Source: Synechococcus sp. WH 8016 (GTDB lineage Bacteria > Cyanobacteriota > Cyanobacteriia > PCC-6307 > Cyanobiaceae). From it: a DNA stretch of 64,000 nucleotides. The stretch is taken from contig NZ_AGIK01000001.1 in NCBI RefSeq assembly GCF_000230675.1, forward strand, positions 124,001-188,000, read 5' to 3'. The notes beneath the pieces were generated by a model that saw only the letters and a program-made list of their open reading frames with translations, had not been told where the DNA came from and ran no database searches. Below are positions 20,510 to 30,695 of the stretch, piece by piece; the stretch's first letter is position 1; every line of letters starts with the position of its first letter. The translations under genes and the position numbers were made by a program.

Positions 20510-22228
20510 CTAAGCGGCAGCTAGTGGATTCAGTTGTTGGAGCATGCGCCCTGCAATGCGACGCGGGCTGAAGGTGCGTCCAAGCAGGGAGGTCAGGGAT
20601 CTGATGTCTGCTGTGCTGAGGCGATCGTCACGCACGAGGGTGAGCAGCAGCCGTCTGCGCAGGTCGGCGCCATCCTTGCTCAGCAGTAAGCGCAAACCGG
20701 CTCCCGCAACTGGGATGAGCTCAGCACCCGGTGTGGGTGCATCGCTTCCCACAACGTCGAGGAGGCTTTCCAGTCGTTCGAGGCGTAGGTGGCCCTCGGA
20801 ATCAAACAAGACCTCCAAAAGCTTTTCGCGCATTTCTTTGGTGTCTCCCGCCAAGAGTCGCTTCGCCACGTAGGGATAGGCCACGGCAATGATTTTGAAA
20901 TCTGGGTCTAGGCGCAGGGCAAGACCCTCCTGACTCACAACGGCGCGGATGATCAGAGCAAAGCGAGCTGGCACGCGGAATGGATAGTCGTACATCAATT
21001 CCGAAAAGCGATCGGTAATCGCCTTGAAATTGAAGGTGCCAACGGAGTCGCCCAGGCTTCCCCCCAACACTTCTCTCAGCGGAGGAATGATCGACTCCAG
21101 GTCGGCATTGGGTGCCAAGAATCCCAGCTGTTGGAAATCCTTCGCGAGCGCTGAAAAGTCCTTATTGATCAGGTGAACCACGGCACCAGTGAGTGTTAAG
21201 CGGTCGGCATCACTGATGGAATCCATCATTCCGAAATCAACGTAGGCCACATGGCCGAGATCCCCCGTTTGTCCACTCAGGGCAAACAGATTTCCCGGAT
21301 GAGGATCGGCGTGGAAGTATCCATATTCGAGCAGTTGCTGGAGGCCGCTAATCACCCCCGTGCGAATCAGGGCTGGGGGGTTGAGACGTTGAGATTTCAA
21401 CTCCTGGCGATCTCTCATTTTTGTGCCATGAATCCAGGAGGTTGTAAGCACACGCCTAGCGGATAACAGGCGCTCAACTTTTGGAATCGTGACGGCTGGA
21501 TTATCAGCAAACAGCGCAGAAAATCGTTCGGCATTGTCGGCTTCGCAGTAGTAATCGATTTCTTCAAACAAGCTGCGACCAAATTCATCGATGATCTCTC
21601 CCAATCCGAAGCCCAAGTTGAGAGGCAGGAAAGGTGCTCCGATCACGCCCAAGGTGCGAATCAGCACCATGTCGCGACGCAAAATAAACGCAAGATTGGG
21701 CCGTTGCACCTTCACGGCAACCCAGTGCTGACCATGCAAACGCGCCTTGTAGACCTGTCCTAGACTGGCGGCGGCAACAGGGACGCCTGGAAAGTCTTCG
21801 AAGAGTTGCTCCACCGGAGCGCCTAGCTCCTCTTCAATGGTTTGCAGGGCGATCGCATGGTTGAAAGGGGGGAGATCGTCCTGAAGCTTGGTGAGTTCAT
21901 CGAGCCAATCGCGTCGGATTAGATCAGGCCGTGTGGACAGGGCTTGCCCCACTTTGATGAAACAAGGCCCCAGATTGGTGAGGGTGCGAAGCAGGGTTCT
22001 GGCCAGTTTTCGCTGCACCTCGGCGTCCTTGCTTCTGCCGCGAAGCAGCAAGCTGACGACCAACCCCGTGAGTGCCCAGATGATTTGGAGCACCCGCGGC
22101 AAATAGATCCAGGGTCGGAGTAGGAGCCAGCGCGCATCCTTGCCAGGGGCGTAACGCATGCGTTGTTCAGAAGCGTCTTTAGGCGGGGTGTTGTTGGCCA
22201 GACTGATTCGCTCTGCCATATCCAACAC
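20510..22228 (-). CDS. ABC1/UbiB-type atypical kinase
   Basis: The 572-residue protein matches the ABC1/ADCK/UbiB family: LGPCFIKVGQALSTRPDL (family KxGQ motif), VAAASLGQVYKARL (Ala-rich loop in place of a P-loop), VAVKVQRP (Lys), HADPHPGNL (catalytic loop) and VDFGMMD. Family members support prenylquinone (plastoquinone, tocopherol) metabolism and sit at membranes; the C-terminal part here has no strong transmembrane helix. The start is the GTG at 22228, with an ATG at 22219 as alternative. Confidence 0.9.
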   Translation of the reverse strand: MLDMAERISLANNTPPKDASEQRMRYAPGKDARWLLLRPWIYLPRVLQIIWALTGLVVSLLLRGRSKDAEVQRKLARTLLRTLTNLGPCFIKVGQALSTRPDLIRRDWLDELTKLQDDLPPFNHAIALQTIEEELGAPVEQLFEDFPGVPVAAASLGQVYKARLHGQHWVAVKVQRPNLAFILRRDMVLIRTLGVIGAPFLPLNLGFGLGEIIDEFGRSLFEEIDYYCEADNAERFSALFADNPAVTIPKVERLLSARRVLTTSWIHGTKMRDRQELKSQRLNPPALIRTGVISGLQQLLEYGYFHADPHPGNLFALSGQTGDLGHVAYVDFGMMDSISDADRLTLTGAVVHLINKDFSALAKDFQQLGFLAPNADLESIIPPLREVLGGSLGDSVGTFNFKAITDRFSELMYDYPFRVPARFALIIRAVVSQEGLALRLDPDFKIIAVAYPYVAKRLLAGDTKEMREKLLEVLFDSEGHLRLERLESLLDVVGSDAPTPGAELIPVAGAGLRLLLSKDGADLRRRLLLTLVRDDRLSTADIRSLTSLLGRTFSPRRIAGRMLQQLNPLAAA

Positions 22229-22386
22229 ACTTCAGATCTTTAGAGCGTGAATCTTAGGCAGATCGTTCCATCAACTCGTTTCATGGGCGATTGAATGGCC
22301 ATCGTTGTCGTGTTGTTGTCTTTTCGTTCCATCGCTTTCTGGGCGACCCTGCCCCTTGTGGCTGGACTGAAGAAACGCAGGCCCTT

Positions 22387-23811
22387 ATGCACTCCTTAAT
22401 TCCGTTATTGCGGCCTGATCGTCGGCAGCCTCTGCACTTGCCAGTGCATGGTCGGGGCAGAGCTTTGCCGCCCGCTTTGAAGCGTTTGCTGCGGCAGGCA
22501 CCCGGTAGTTGGGACCTCCCAGAACTTCCAGAGATTGGTGGCCCCCTTGAGAGCGAAGGGGCTGTGGCTGAATCGCAAACACAACTGGCTTCCGTCTTGG
22601 GTGTTGCCGGTTGTTGGTTTGGTGTGAACGGAGCCACCGGTTTGCTTCAAGCAGCGCTTTCGGCCTTAGCAGGACCTGGGCAGGCGGTGTTGTTGCCGCG
22701 CAATGCGCATCGCAGCTTGATTGCTGCCTGTGTGATGGGAGGGATCCGGCCTGTGTTTTTACCCGTTCCTTTCCTGTCTGATCGTGGACATCCCGGTGCG
22801 ATGTCTGAGCCATGCCTGGAGCAAGCGCTCATGGCTTTGCCTTCCATCCCCGAGGCGATCGTGGCTGCCGTGTTGGTGCATCCCACGTATCACGGGTATG
22901 CGTCCGATCCCACGCCGTTGATCGCAGCCCTGCATCGGTGCGGCTTGCCCGTGCTGGTGGATGAGGCGCATGGCACCCACTTCGCTTTCTCTGGCGGGGA
23001 GGACCTCCCGCGCTCCTCCCTGCATGCGGGCGCTGACCTCGTCGTGCATTCCCTGCATAAATCAGCGCCTGGTCTCGGGCAGACAGCCGTGCTTTGGCTG
23101 CAAGGGATGCGAGTCAGCTCTGAAGCGGTGCAAGCGTCGTTGCTCAGGTTTCAGACCAGCAGCCCCAGTGCCTTGTTGTTGGCTTCCTGTGAGGCAACGT
23201 TGCATTGGATGCTGACCTCATCATGGGAGCGTTTGCTGCAGCGAAGGTTGCAGGAAGCGCATCAAATCGCCGCTCGCCTTCGTGCTGCAGGACTGCCCTT
23301 GGGCAGCAGTGATGACCCCTTGCGTTTGATTTTGGTGACGGCAGAGCAGGGAATGAGCGGTTTGGATGCCGATGCCTGGTTCATGCAGCGGGGATTGATC
23401 GCCGAGCTCCCAGAACCTTTGTGTTTGACCTTTTGCCTTGGCTTGGCGTCTCAGCGTGGGTTGGCTCAACGCATGCAACAGCTTTGGCGGAAGCTCCAGC
23501 TGTCCCAACCCTGTTCTGGGCGCTTGGAGCCGTTGCTTGTGCCGCCTCTGGAGACCAGTTCAACACCTGAACTGCTTCCAGCGCTTGCCGTTCGGGCCCA
23601 AGCCTGTGAGCTGTCTCTTCAGGACAGTGGTGGGCGCATTGCCGCCGAGATGATTTGTCCCTATCCGCCAGGGATTCCATTGCTGATCCCTGGAGAAAGA
23701 ATTGAATCGGATCGGTTGGAGTGGTTATTGAGTCAGCACCGGAGATGGCCGGCACTGGTGCCCGGTAAGGTGAAAGTTCTGGCTGAAGAGCCGCAGGTGC
23801 AACTGGGGTGA
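22387..23811 (+). CDS. PLP-dependent Orn/Lys/Arg decarboxylase family protein
   Basis: The protein has 474 residues from the ATG at 22387, where the family N-terminus begins (MHSLIPLL, then PLHLPVHGRG); an open frame extends back to a TTG at 22291. Motifs are FGVNGATGLLQAAL, VDEAHGTHF (PLP pyridine-binding Asp) and HSLHKSAPGLGQTA with the Schiff-base lysine. The length matches the short Bacillus SpeA-like class rather than the 700-residue enterobacterial enzymes. The likely product is agmatine or cadaverine for polyamine synthesis; substrate is not decided by the sequence. It overlaps cdsA by four bases. Confidence 0.85.
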   Translation: MHSLIPLLRPDRRQPLHLPVHGRGRALPPALKRLLRQAPGSWDLPELPEIGGPLESEGAVAESQTQLASVLGVAGCWFGVNGATGLLQAALSALAGPGQAVLLPRNAHRSLIAACVMGGIRPVFLPVPFLSDRGHPGAMSEPCLEQALMALPSIPEAIVAAVLVHPTYHGYASDPTPLIAALHRCGLPVLVDEAHGTHFAFSGGEDLPRSSLHAGADLVVHSLHKSAPGLGQTAVLWLQGMRVSSEAVQASLLRFQTSSPSALLLASCEATLHWMLTSSWERLLQRRLQEAHQIAARLRAAGLPLGSSDDPLRLILVTAEQGMSGLDADAWFMQRGLIAELPEPLCLTFCLGLASQRGLAQRMQQLWRKLQLSQPCSGRLEPLLVPPLETSSTPELLPALAVRAQACELSLQDSGGRIAAEMICPYPPGIPLLIPGERIESDRLEWLLSQHRRWPALVPGKVKVLAEEPQVQLG

Positions 23812-24728
23812 TTTCAGAAGGAGCAAGCAGCAGCAAAGGCAAAACCAAGACGGGTTTTGATCGCAAGCGCTTGCTCAGTGGACTGCTGGCTGGCGCTTTT
23901 GGGTTGCTGGTGGTGGGACTTGGCGGCTGGTGGTTCACGCTCGCGTTGGGGGTGATCGTGCATCTGGGCTTGTTGGAATTTTTCCGAATGGCCCAGTTCA
24001 AAGGCATGAGGCCTGCCACGAAAACCACGCTGGTGGCGTGTCAGCTCTTGCTTCTGAGCACGCAGTGGGCCAATTCAGGAGGCCTTCCGGCTCTTTTGCC
24101 TGATGCCGTGCTGCCCTTATCGGGTGCAGCCATTTGTGGTTGGTTGCTCTTGCAGCCGGTTACAGGATCGATTGCGGACATCGCCGCTTCCATTTTTGGT
24201 TTGTTTTATCTCGGCTTTCTTCCAAGCCATTGGTTGAGACTTCGCAACTTGACTGATTTTGAAGTTGCCCCCATTTTGCAACGGTTAAGCATTGATAATT
24301 CCTGGCTTTCATCGGGCTTATTAATCACTCTGGCTGCCTGTTTGATGGTGGTTGCGAGTGATATTGGCTCCTACATGATTGGTCGTCGATTCGGACGCCA
24401 TCCCCTGTCTCCAATCTCTCCGTCAAAGACGATTGAGGGGGCGATCGGAGGAGCCTTGTGCTCTGTTGTGGTGGGGGCTTTGATGGCAAGCCTGATGGGC
24501 TGGAGCCTGGGGTGGCTAAGTGGTGGTTTGCTTGGAGCGCTGGTGGCGTTATTTGCTCTTGTCGGTGATCTGACCGAGTCGATGATGAAACGCGATGCAG
24601 GAGTGAAAGACTCGGGAGATGCTCTTCCAGGTCATGGGGGGATTCTGGATCGGATTGATAGTTATTTGTTCACCCCAGCGGTGGTGTATTACGCCTTGAT
24701 TTTGATCATGCCTTTGCTCGGCAACTAG
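23808..24728 (+). CDS. cdsA: Phosphatidate cytidylyltransferase
   Basis: The 306-residue multi-spanning membrane enzyme makes CDP-diacylglycerol from phosphatidate and CTP, the branch point to phosphatidylglycerol needed by photosystems. The signature SPSKTIEGAIGG followed by GDLTESMMKRDAGVKDSG and GHGGILDRIDS is complete. About seven hydrophobic segments are visible. The GTG at 23808 shares GTGA with the stop of the decarboxylase, so translation is probably coupled. Confidence 0.95.
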   Translation: MISEGASSSKGKTKTGFDRKRLLSGLLAGAFGLLVVGLGGWWFTLALGVIVHLGLLEFFRMAQFKGMRPATKTTLVACQLLLLSTQWANSGGLPALLPDAVLPLSGAAICGWLLLQPVTGSIADIAASIFGLFYLGFLPSHWLRLRNLTDFEVAPILQRLSIDNSWLSSGLLITLAACLMVVASDIGSYMIGRRFGRHPLSPISPSKTIEGAIGGALCSVVVGALMASLMGWSLGWLSGGLLGALVALFALVGDLTESMMKRDAGVKDSGDALPGHGGILDRIDSYLFTPAVVYYALILIMPLLGN

Positions 24729-24767
24729 CGCTTCAAAATTGCAGGTCACGGAATGATCAAGGACTGA

Positions 24768-25406
24768 TCAGGGACTGACAGTGGCCTTCCCTTGAAGGAT
24801 TAATTGACCTGCTTTGAGGTTGGCCTTATCAATGTGAATGCCGGGATCCATGGGCAATAAAAACGATTTTCCTGTCTCGAGCTGGGTGATTTGAATGGTG
24901 CCCTCCGCGGCCTGAAGACCAAACCGAGCGCGAACAGGATCTTGGGTTGCAATTACGGCTGCCTGCAATTCCAGCAAGTCGTCGTCAATGCTCAAGGTTT
25001 GCAGAGGTGTGAGCCCCATCAATTGCTCACTGATGAGATCTCCTAACCACCTCCAACGATCACTGGCGAGGGCACGGTTGAGATCGGCTCCGCTGAGGAC
25101 CACCTCTCCATCAATGGTGAAGGGGTGGGAAAGCTGAATCGGTTGGCCAGGATTGGAGGGATTGATGTGGGCTTGAAGGGCACCGGATTTGAGCTCAGCC
25201 CGCAGAAGGGGGAGTTTCTGAAAACTCACTTTGCGGGCGGTTAAGGACACACCTTCCAGCTTGCCGCGCAGAAGTTGCAACGCTGATCCTTGGAGATTCA
25301 GCTTCAACTCACCGACGTCATCGCATTGACCTCGGATCCAAATTTGCAGACCATTGGACAGCAGCTGTAGCAGCGGGCCAGAGCTATTTGCGTTCATGGC
25401 AATCAT
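24768..25406 (-). CDS. DUF2993 family protein
   Basis: The 212-residue product carries a DUF2993 (LmeA-like) domain, a lipid-binding-type fold, recognised by the pattern GLQIWIRGQCDDVGELKLNL, GALQAHINP and FTIDGEVVLSGADLNRAL. No signal peptide is seen. The ATG at 25406 overlaps the stop of the preceding hydrolase gene as ATGA, which I take as the start; an open frame goes back to 25469. The function of cyanobacterial members is unknown. It is the last gene of the clpC run. Confidence 0.72.
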   Translation of the reverse strand: MIAMNANSSGPLLQLLSNGLQIWIRGQCDDVGELKLNLQGSALQLLRGKLEGVSLTARKVSFQKLPLLRAELKSGALQAHINPSNPGQPIQLSHPFTIDGEVVLSGADLNRALASDRWRWLGDLISEQLMGLTPLQTLSIDDDLLELQAAVIATQDPVRARFGLQAAEGTIQITQLETGKSFLLPMDPGIHIDKANLKAGQLILQGKATVSP

Positions 25407-26269
25407 TCTGATGCTTGCCAGCGTTTCGCCACCAACTCCGGTTGATCGAGATGGGGAAGATGCCCGCAATTGGCAACCGATTCAAGCTTGTCTCCCAATA
25501 ATTCCTGAGCGGAACGTTTTTGAGGAGCGCGCAGGATTCGATCCTGTTCACCCCAGAGCACATGCAGGGGCTGAGGGGGAAGGGGGTCACCACACCCGGC
25601 AAACCCTCCGCTGCGGGCGAAGGCCGCTAAGGAACGGGCCCACCCAGGCACCTTGAGATGCAGGGATGCAATCTCAATTTCTGGCTCTCCAACGTTGCTG
25701 TCGGGATCGGCGAAGGCTTGTCTGCATAAACCGCGTCTCACGCCAGGTCTGCCTAGAAACCAAACCCCTAGTTGGTCCAGCACCGGTGGCAGGGGCATCG
25801 GTTTGCCGTCGAGTCCTGCTGGAGCAAGAAGCAGCAAGCGATCGATGCGTTCGGGGTGGCGCCGCGCCAGTTCCATCGCGACAGATCCACCCATCGATGC
25901 TCCGATCACACCGATGGTTTCGTCTGTTGGCAGGGTGTCGAGCAGGGCATCGAGATGGTTGAGCACCAGCTCAGGTCCGTAACTGATTTGTTCTGGCCTT
26001 GGACAGAACCCGAAACCGAACAGATCGGGAATGATCAGCGTGTTGGTGGTTTTAAGCAGGGGCACCAGACGTCGGAATTCCAGATTGGAACTATCAAATC
26101 CGTGCAGTAACAACACCGGTGGCCCACTGCCCACAGTCACCACTGGGTAGTGGTCTGCCTCCCCATCGGTGCAGGCAAGTTTCAACCACTCCAAGCCCTG
26201 GAGCTGTTCACGGGCCAGAGGATCGAGAAGGGTGGATGCAGCGTTCTCGAGAATGCGCCTGTTGGTCAA
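25403..26269 (-). CDS. Alpha/beta hydrolase
   Basis: The 288-residue protein has the alpha/beta hydrolase fold: oxyanion HGFDSSN, nucleophile elbow GVIGASMGGSVAME with Ser, a lid region, LHVLWGEQDRIL with the Asp, and GHLPHLDQPE with the His of the triad. The substrate is not evident. The start is a TTG at 26269 overlapping the stop of the upstream dehydrogenase gene (TTGA), and the end overlaps the DUF2993 gene, so three genes are chained. Confidence 0.82.
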   Translation of the reverse strand: MTNRRILENAASTLLDPLAREQLQGLEWLKLACTDGEADHYPVVTVGSGPPVLLLHGFDSSNLEFRRLVPLLKTTNTLIIPDLFGFGFCPRPEQISYGPELVLNHLDALLDTLPTDETIGVIGASMGGSVAMELARRHPERIDRLLLLAPAGLDGKPMPLPPVLDQLGVWFLGRPGVRRGLCRQAFADPDSNVGEPEIEIASLHLKVPGWARSLAAFARSGGFAGCGDPLPPQPLHVLWGEQDRILRAPQKRSAQELLGDKLESVANCGHLPHLDQPELVAKRWQASE

Positions 26270-27399
26270 GCTTCGGTCTCCAGCGAGGTGCTGAAGGAGC
26301 GACTGTCTGCGTCGGTGCTCACGAGAGCTTCCAGCAGATCCGTCTCAGTGACGTCGAAGGGGAGATGGTGAAGGTCGGAGCCTGGCCGGCAGGCGAAGCT
26401 GCAAATAGCGCGCAATTCATGCAACCCAGCTTCTCCAAGTCCAAGATCTTGGAGCGTGACCGGGACACCCAGCTCTTGAAGCAGAGGCAAAAGTTGACGA
26501 CGGGATTGGGCGGCTAATTGATTGCCGCCAAGGCGCTCTTCTAGCCGGAGCTGCACAAGAATGCCGAAGCCCACTTTTTCTCCGTGCAACTTGCTGTGAC
26601 AGGCATGCAATTGCGTTAAGCCGTTATGGACCGCATGGGCCGCAACCGTTCTGCATTGCGCACCTCCAAGGCCACCAATCACCCCGGCGGTGAGACCACA
26701 GGCTTCAGCCACCCGAACCCAGGCTTCACTCTCCGGTTGAGCCATCGCCTCGCGGGCATCAATCAAAAGTTGATCGCGAAGCACCCGGGCCATCTGTACG
26801 GCCTGTTGGATGATTCCGTCCGTGCTGGATCCGCTTCCTACAGAGGCCTCGTACCACTTGGCTAGGGCGTCGGCGATGCCACTGGCCAAGGTTTGATTCG
26901 GGGCTTGGCGAACCAGGTCGTGATCAAAAATCAAAAGATCTGGGCAAGCGGCGAGTGCCTCGTCGGCAATAAAGGCTCCATCGGGGGAATAGATGTTGGC
27001 AAGCGCTGTCCACCCGGCGCAGGTCGCGGCACTGAGCGGCACCGTGATGCATGGAAGTTTGAGTCGATGGGCCAGGAGTTTTCCTGCGTCTAAAACCTTT
27101 CCTCCACCGGCTGCAATCACGGCGTCACAGGCTGTTGCCTGAAGTTGGGCCTGCAGGCGTGTGAGGTCGTCTTCGCAGCAGTCGAACTGGAGTTCGCTCT
27201 CCACAACGGCCAAATCACAGCCGATGAGATCGGCCTTTAAACGAGCACGAATGCCTTGGGTTGCGGGGCTGCGTCCCAGTAGGGCAGGTCGCTGACAGAG
27301 ATCAGCAATAGCGGGGAGACCTTGTTGCCAGGCTTGCTCTCCCCGGATCACCCGGGAAGGAGCAATGGCATGGGTATGGCAAACCAACGACGTGGTCAT
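26266..27399 (-). CDS. Iron-containing alcohol dehydrogenase family protein (GldA-like)
   Basis: The 377-residue protein matches the glycerol dehydrogenase/sn-glycerol-1-phosphate dehydrogenase type: NAD-binding AAGGGKVLDAGKLLAH, ITVPLSAATCAGWTALANIY, metal-ligand Asp in LASGIADALAKWYE, and two metal-ligand histidines in AAHAVHNGL and LHGEKVGFG. The physiological substrate is not clear; the name glycerol dehydrogenase is inferred from similarity only. The ATG at 27399 lies eight bases after the clpC stop. Confidence 0.82.
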   Translation of the reverse strand: MTTSLVCHTHAIAPSRVIRGEQAWQQGLPAIADLCQRPALLGRSPATQGIRARLKADLIGCDLAVVESELQFDCCEDDLTRLQAQLQATACDAVIAAGGGKVLDAGKLLAHRLKLPCITVPLSAATCAGWTALANIYSPDGAFIADEALAACPDLLIFDHDLVRQAPNQTLASGIADALAKWYEASVGSGSSTDGIIQQAVQMARVLRDQLLIDAREAMAQPESEAWVRVAEACGLTAGVIGGLGGAQCRTVAAHAVHNGLTQLHACHSKLHGEKVGFGILVQLRLEERLGGNQLAAQSRRQLLPLLQELGVPVTLQDLGLGEAGLHELRAICSFACRPGSDLHHLPFDVTETDLLEALVSTDADSRSFSTSLETEA

Positions 27400-27406
27400 G
27401 CTTGCC

Positions 27407-29989
27407 TCAAACCCCAGCGTTGGCCAGTTGAGGTGTCACTGGGGTGGTGGTGTTGAGGTGTCGAACAACCACTTTTTTGTCGTGGTCGATGTCCACTTCA
27501 GCGGAATCCCCTTCCTTGATGCGCCCGGTGAGGACTTCCTCTGCCAGGCTGTCTTCGAGAAGACGCATCACGGCACGACGCAAAGGTCTTGCGCCGTAAG
27601 CAGGGTTGTAACCCTCCTCCACAAGCCGCTCTTTGAAAGCATTGGACACCGTCAAGGTGATTCCCTTGTCGCCAATACGAGCGAAGACCTCTTTCAGCAT
27701 GATTTCAGCAATGTCTTTCACCTCCTCACGGTTGAGTTGACGGAAGACAATAATTTCATCAAGACGGTTAAGGAATTCAGGGCGGAAATACTGCTTCAGT
27801 TCCTCATTTACAAGAGATTTGATTCTGTTGTATTGATTCTCTTCGGCATTTTCACCAGAGAATTCGAAACCTAAACCACCACCACCTTTTTCAATCACTT
27901 TCGAACCGATGTTCGAAGTCATGATGATCAAGGTGTTTTTGAAATCAACGGTCCTTCCTTTGGAATCGGTTAGACGACCATCTTCGAGAAGTTGCAGAAG
28001 CAAGTTGAAGACATCGGGATGGGCCTTCTCAATCTCGTCAAAGAGAACAACGGTGTAGGGACGACGGCGAACCGCTTCTGTGAGCTGTCCTCCTTCGTTA
28101 AATCCCACATATCCAGGAGGTGAACCGATCAATTTGCTGACCGTGTGCCTCTCCATGAATTCCGACATGTCGAGACGGATCATCGCTTCTTCGCTACCGA
28201 AGAAATAGGCGGCGAGAGCCTTGGTGAGCTCGGTTTTACCAACGCCGGTGGGGCCAGAGAAAATGAAGCTGGCAATCGGACGATTGGGGTTTTTCAGGCC
28301 AACGCGTGCCCGCCGAATCGCCTTGGAAACCGCTTTCACCGCCTCATCTTGTCCAATCAAACGCTTATGGAGCGTTTCCTCCATGTTCAACAATTTGACG
28401 GACTCGCTCTCGGTGAGCTTCTGAACGGGGACTCCAGTCCAGGAGGCCACGATGTGAGCGATATCTTCCTCGTCCACAATCGGAGTGGTGAGGAGTTGAG
28501 GTTGGGCTGTTGATCCTTCCGCTGAATCGGAGGACAGAGCCTCTCCCACCGCACCTTCGCTGGTTTGGCCGGTATCCCCGCTGTTAACAGGGGACTCTTC
28601 TCGGCTGCTTTGCAGCAGCGTGCGGATCTTTTCACGCAACTCAACTTCTTTGTCGCGGAGTTCTCCTGCGCGACCGAAGTCTTGATCGCGAACAGCATCC
28701 TCTTTTTCCTTCTGGACAGCGCGGAGCTCTTTGTCCACTTCCTTGGCGGCAGGGGGAAGCTTGGAATTCAGCAAACGAACTCTGCTTCCAGCTTCATCAA
28801 TGAGATCGATGGCCTTATCTGGGAGGAAACGATCGGAGATATAACGATCCCCCAAGGTTGCTGCTGCATCGAGGGCCGCGTCGGTGATTTTGAGGCGATG
28901 GTGCTGCTCGTAGCGCTCGCGCAGTCCCCTCAGAATTTCAATGGTGTCTGGGATGGAAGGTTCGCCCACGGTGACGGGCTGGAAGCGACGCTCCAGGGCC
29001 GCATCGCGCTCAATGTGTTTGCGGTATTCATCAAGGGTGGTGGCTCCGATGCATTGGAGTTCGCCACGAGCCAGTGCTGGCTTGAGGATGTTGGCGGCAT
29101 CTATGGCACCTTCAGCCGCTCCAGCACCGATCAAGGTGTGAACCTCGTCGATCACCAAGATCACATTGCCGGCTGATTTGATCTCTTCCATGATCTTCTT
29201 GAGCCGCTCCTCAAATTCCCCTCGATATTTCGTGCCTGCAACGAGCAAGCCGATATCGAGTGTGAGAACGCGCTTCTCTTCAAGAATGTCTGGGATATCC
29301 CCCTGCTGAATTCTCTGAGCAAGGCCCTCAGCAATAGCCGTCTTGCCAACTCCTGGTTCCCCGATAAGAACAGGGTTGTTTTTTGTGCGTCGGCCGAGGA
29401 TCTGGATCACCCGATCGATTTCTTTGTGACGTCCAACGACCGGATCCAGTTTGGATTCAGTTGCCAGTTGGGTGAGGTTGGTGCCGAATTCATCCAACGT
29501 TGGAGTTTTGGTGGACCCTTTGGCTCCGCCACCACCTCCAGCTCCCACTTCAGCTGTTTCACCAAGCATGCGAATCACCTGAGTGCGCACCTTCGCCAGG
29601 TCGACTCCGAGGTTTTCGAGCACGCGTGCCGCAACCCCTTCGCCTTCGCGGATCAGGCCTAAGAGCAGGTGCTCGGTGCCGATGTAGTTGTGACCCAACT
29701 GCCTCGCCTCTTCCAAGGAGAGTTCAAGGACGCGCTTGGCACGGGGAGTGAAAGGAATCTCAACGGCAACAAAGCCTGATCCCCTTCCAATGATTTTTTC
29801 AACTTCAACCCGAGCGTCCTTGAGGTTGACGCCCATCGACTTGAGCACTTTGGCGGCGACGCCAGTGCCCTCACCGATCAAACCCAACAAAATCTGCTCT
29901 GTTCCAACAAAGTTGTGGCCGAGGCGACGGGCCTCTTCCTGGGCCAGCATGATCACCTTGATGGCCTTCTCGGTAAACCGCTCGAACAT
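27407..29989 (-). CDS. clpC: ATP-dependent Clp protease ATP-binding subunit ClpC
   Basis: The Hsp100 unfoldase has 860 residues from the ATG at 29989, where the family start [19 protein letters not shown] begins; the frame is open to a TTG at 30016. It has two Clp N repeats (residues 1-145), AAA1 with Walker A GEPGVGKT, a UVR-bearing middle region ([21 protein letters not shown]), and AAA2 with GPTGVGKT. ClpC feeds unfolded proteins to ClpP in the cytosol and in cyanobacteria is essential. The C-terminus ends in a short tail past the HR1-type region. It heads a minus-strand run of four genes. Confidence 0.97.
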   Translation of the reverse strand: MFERFTEKAIKVIMLAQEEARRLGHNFVGTEQILLGLIGEGTGVAAKVLKSMGVNLKDARVEVEKIIGRGSGFVAVEIPFTPRAKRVLELSLEEARQLGHNYIGTEHLLLGLIREGEGVAARVLENLGVDLAKVRTQVIRMLGETAEVGAGGGGGAKGSTKTPTLDEFGTNLTQLATESKLDPVVGRHKEIDRVIQILGRRTKNNPVLIGEPGVGKTAIAEGLAQRIQQGDIPDILEEKRVLTLDIGLLVAGTKYRGEFEERLKKIMEEIKSAGNVILVIDEVHTLIGAGAAEGAIDAANILKPALARGELQCIGATTLDEYRKHIERDAALERRFQPVTVGEPSIPDTIEILRGLRERYEQHHRLKITDAALDAAATLGDRYISDRFLPDKAIDLIDEAGSRVRLLNSKLPPAAKEVDKELRAVQKEKEDAVRDQDFGRAGELRDKEVELREKIRTLLQSSREESPVNSGDTGQTSEGAVGEALSSDSAEGSTAQPQLLTTPIVDEEDIAHIVASWTGVPVQKLTESESVKLLNMEETLHKRLIGQDEAVKAVSKAIRRARVGLKNPNRPIASFIFSGPTGVGKTELTKALAAYFFGSEEAMIRLDMSEFMERHTVSKLIGSPPGYVGFNEGGQLTEAVRRRPYTVVLFDEIEKAHPDVFNLLLQLLEDGRLTDSKGRTVDFKNTLIIMTSNIGSKVIEKGGGGLGFEFSGENAEENQYNRIKSLVNEELKQYFRPEFLNRLDEIIVFRQLNREEVKDIAEIMLKEVFARIGDKGITLTVSNAFKERLVEEGYNPAYGARPLRRAVMRLLEDSLAEEVLTGRIKEGDSAEVDIDHDKKVVVRHLNTTTPVTPQLANAGV

Positions 29990-30179
29990 CTTGAGGGCCG
30001 TTAATGGTGAAACCAAGCTATCAGGGATGAAGAGTTGTTGTGATCACTCTCGATACCAACTCAGATCCCAGTAGTGATTTGGGGTGAGCATCCCAAAAAG
30101 TGTTAATCAATGCAGAAATGTAGTGCGGGTTTCTGTTTGATCAGTGCGGTTATCCCTACCGATTGCGTGCTGAATTGAT

Positions 30180-30602
30180 TCAATTCAGTTTGATGTCTGT
30201 TTGCAGCTCAAGGGACTGAATCAAGGCGTCCTTGCCGTTGCGGTAATAACCAGACCTGCGACCAATGGTGTGGAAGCCCAAAGCCCCGTAAAGAGCGAGG
30301 GCTCCATGGTTGTCTTCGGCCACATCAAGAAAGGCCTGCCTTGCCCCGGCGCTGCTGGCGTCCAGGAGCAGCTGTTTCAAAACAGTTCGGCCCAGTCCCT
30401 GGCGCCGATGCTCAGGATCAACGGCAACCACGGTGATTTGGAGCTCATCGAGGACAATCCAGCCGCAGGCCACTGCAGACAAGTTGTCTGAGCCCTCGGC
30501 AATTCCGACACAAATGCGCCTGGGATCAGAGAGTTCACGCTCCCAATGGTCGGCATTCCAAAGGCCATTGAGCGCTCGGGCATCGAGTTTCAGGCAGGCC
30601 AA
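30180..30602 (-). CDS. rimI: Ribosomal protein N-terminal acetyltransferase RimI-like (GNAT)
   Basis: The 140-residue protein is a single GNAT domain with acetyl-CoA-binding VDPEHRRQGLGRTVL and a typical end FLDVAEDNHGALALYGALGFHTIGRRSGYY, the pattern of RimI. It would acetylate protein N-termini such as ribosomal S18. The start is a TTG at 30602; no in-frame ATG exists upstream before the promoter of lysA. It is divergent from lysA. Confidence 0.85.
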   Translation of the reverse strand: MACLKLDARALNGLWNADHWERELSDPRRICVGIAEGSDNLSAVACGWIVLDELQITVVAVDPEHRRQGLGRTVLKQLLLDASSAGARQAFLDVAEDNHGALALYGALGFHTIGRRSGYYRNGKDALIQSLELQTDIKLN

Positions 30603-30695
30603 AGCATGCGTTGGATTGAGCCTGAGTGTTTTTGGAGTCAGGGTTGAGAAGCGTCGCTTCTTACATTGCCCTGATTGCCTGCCCCTGACGAAGCC

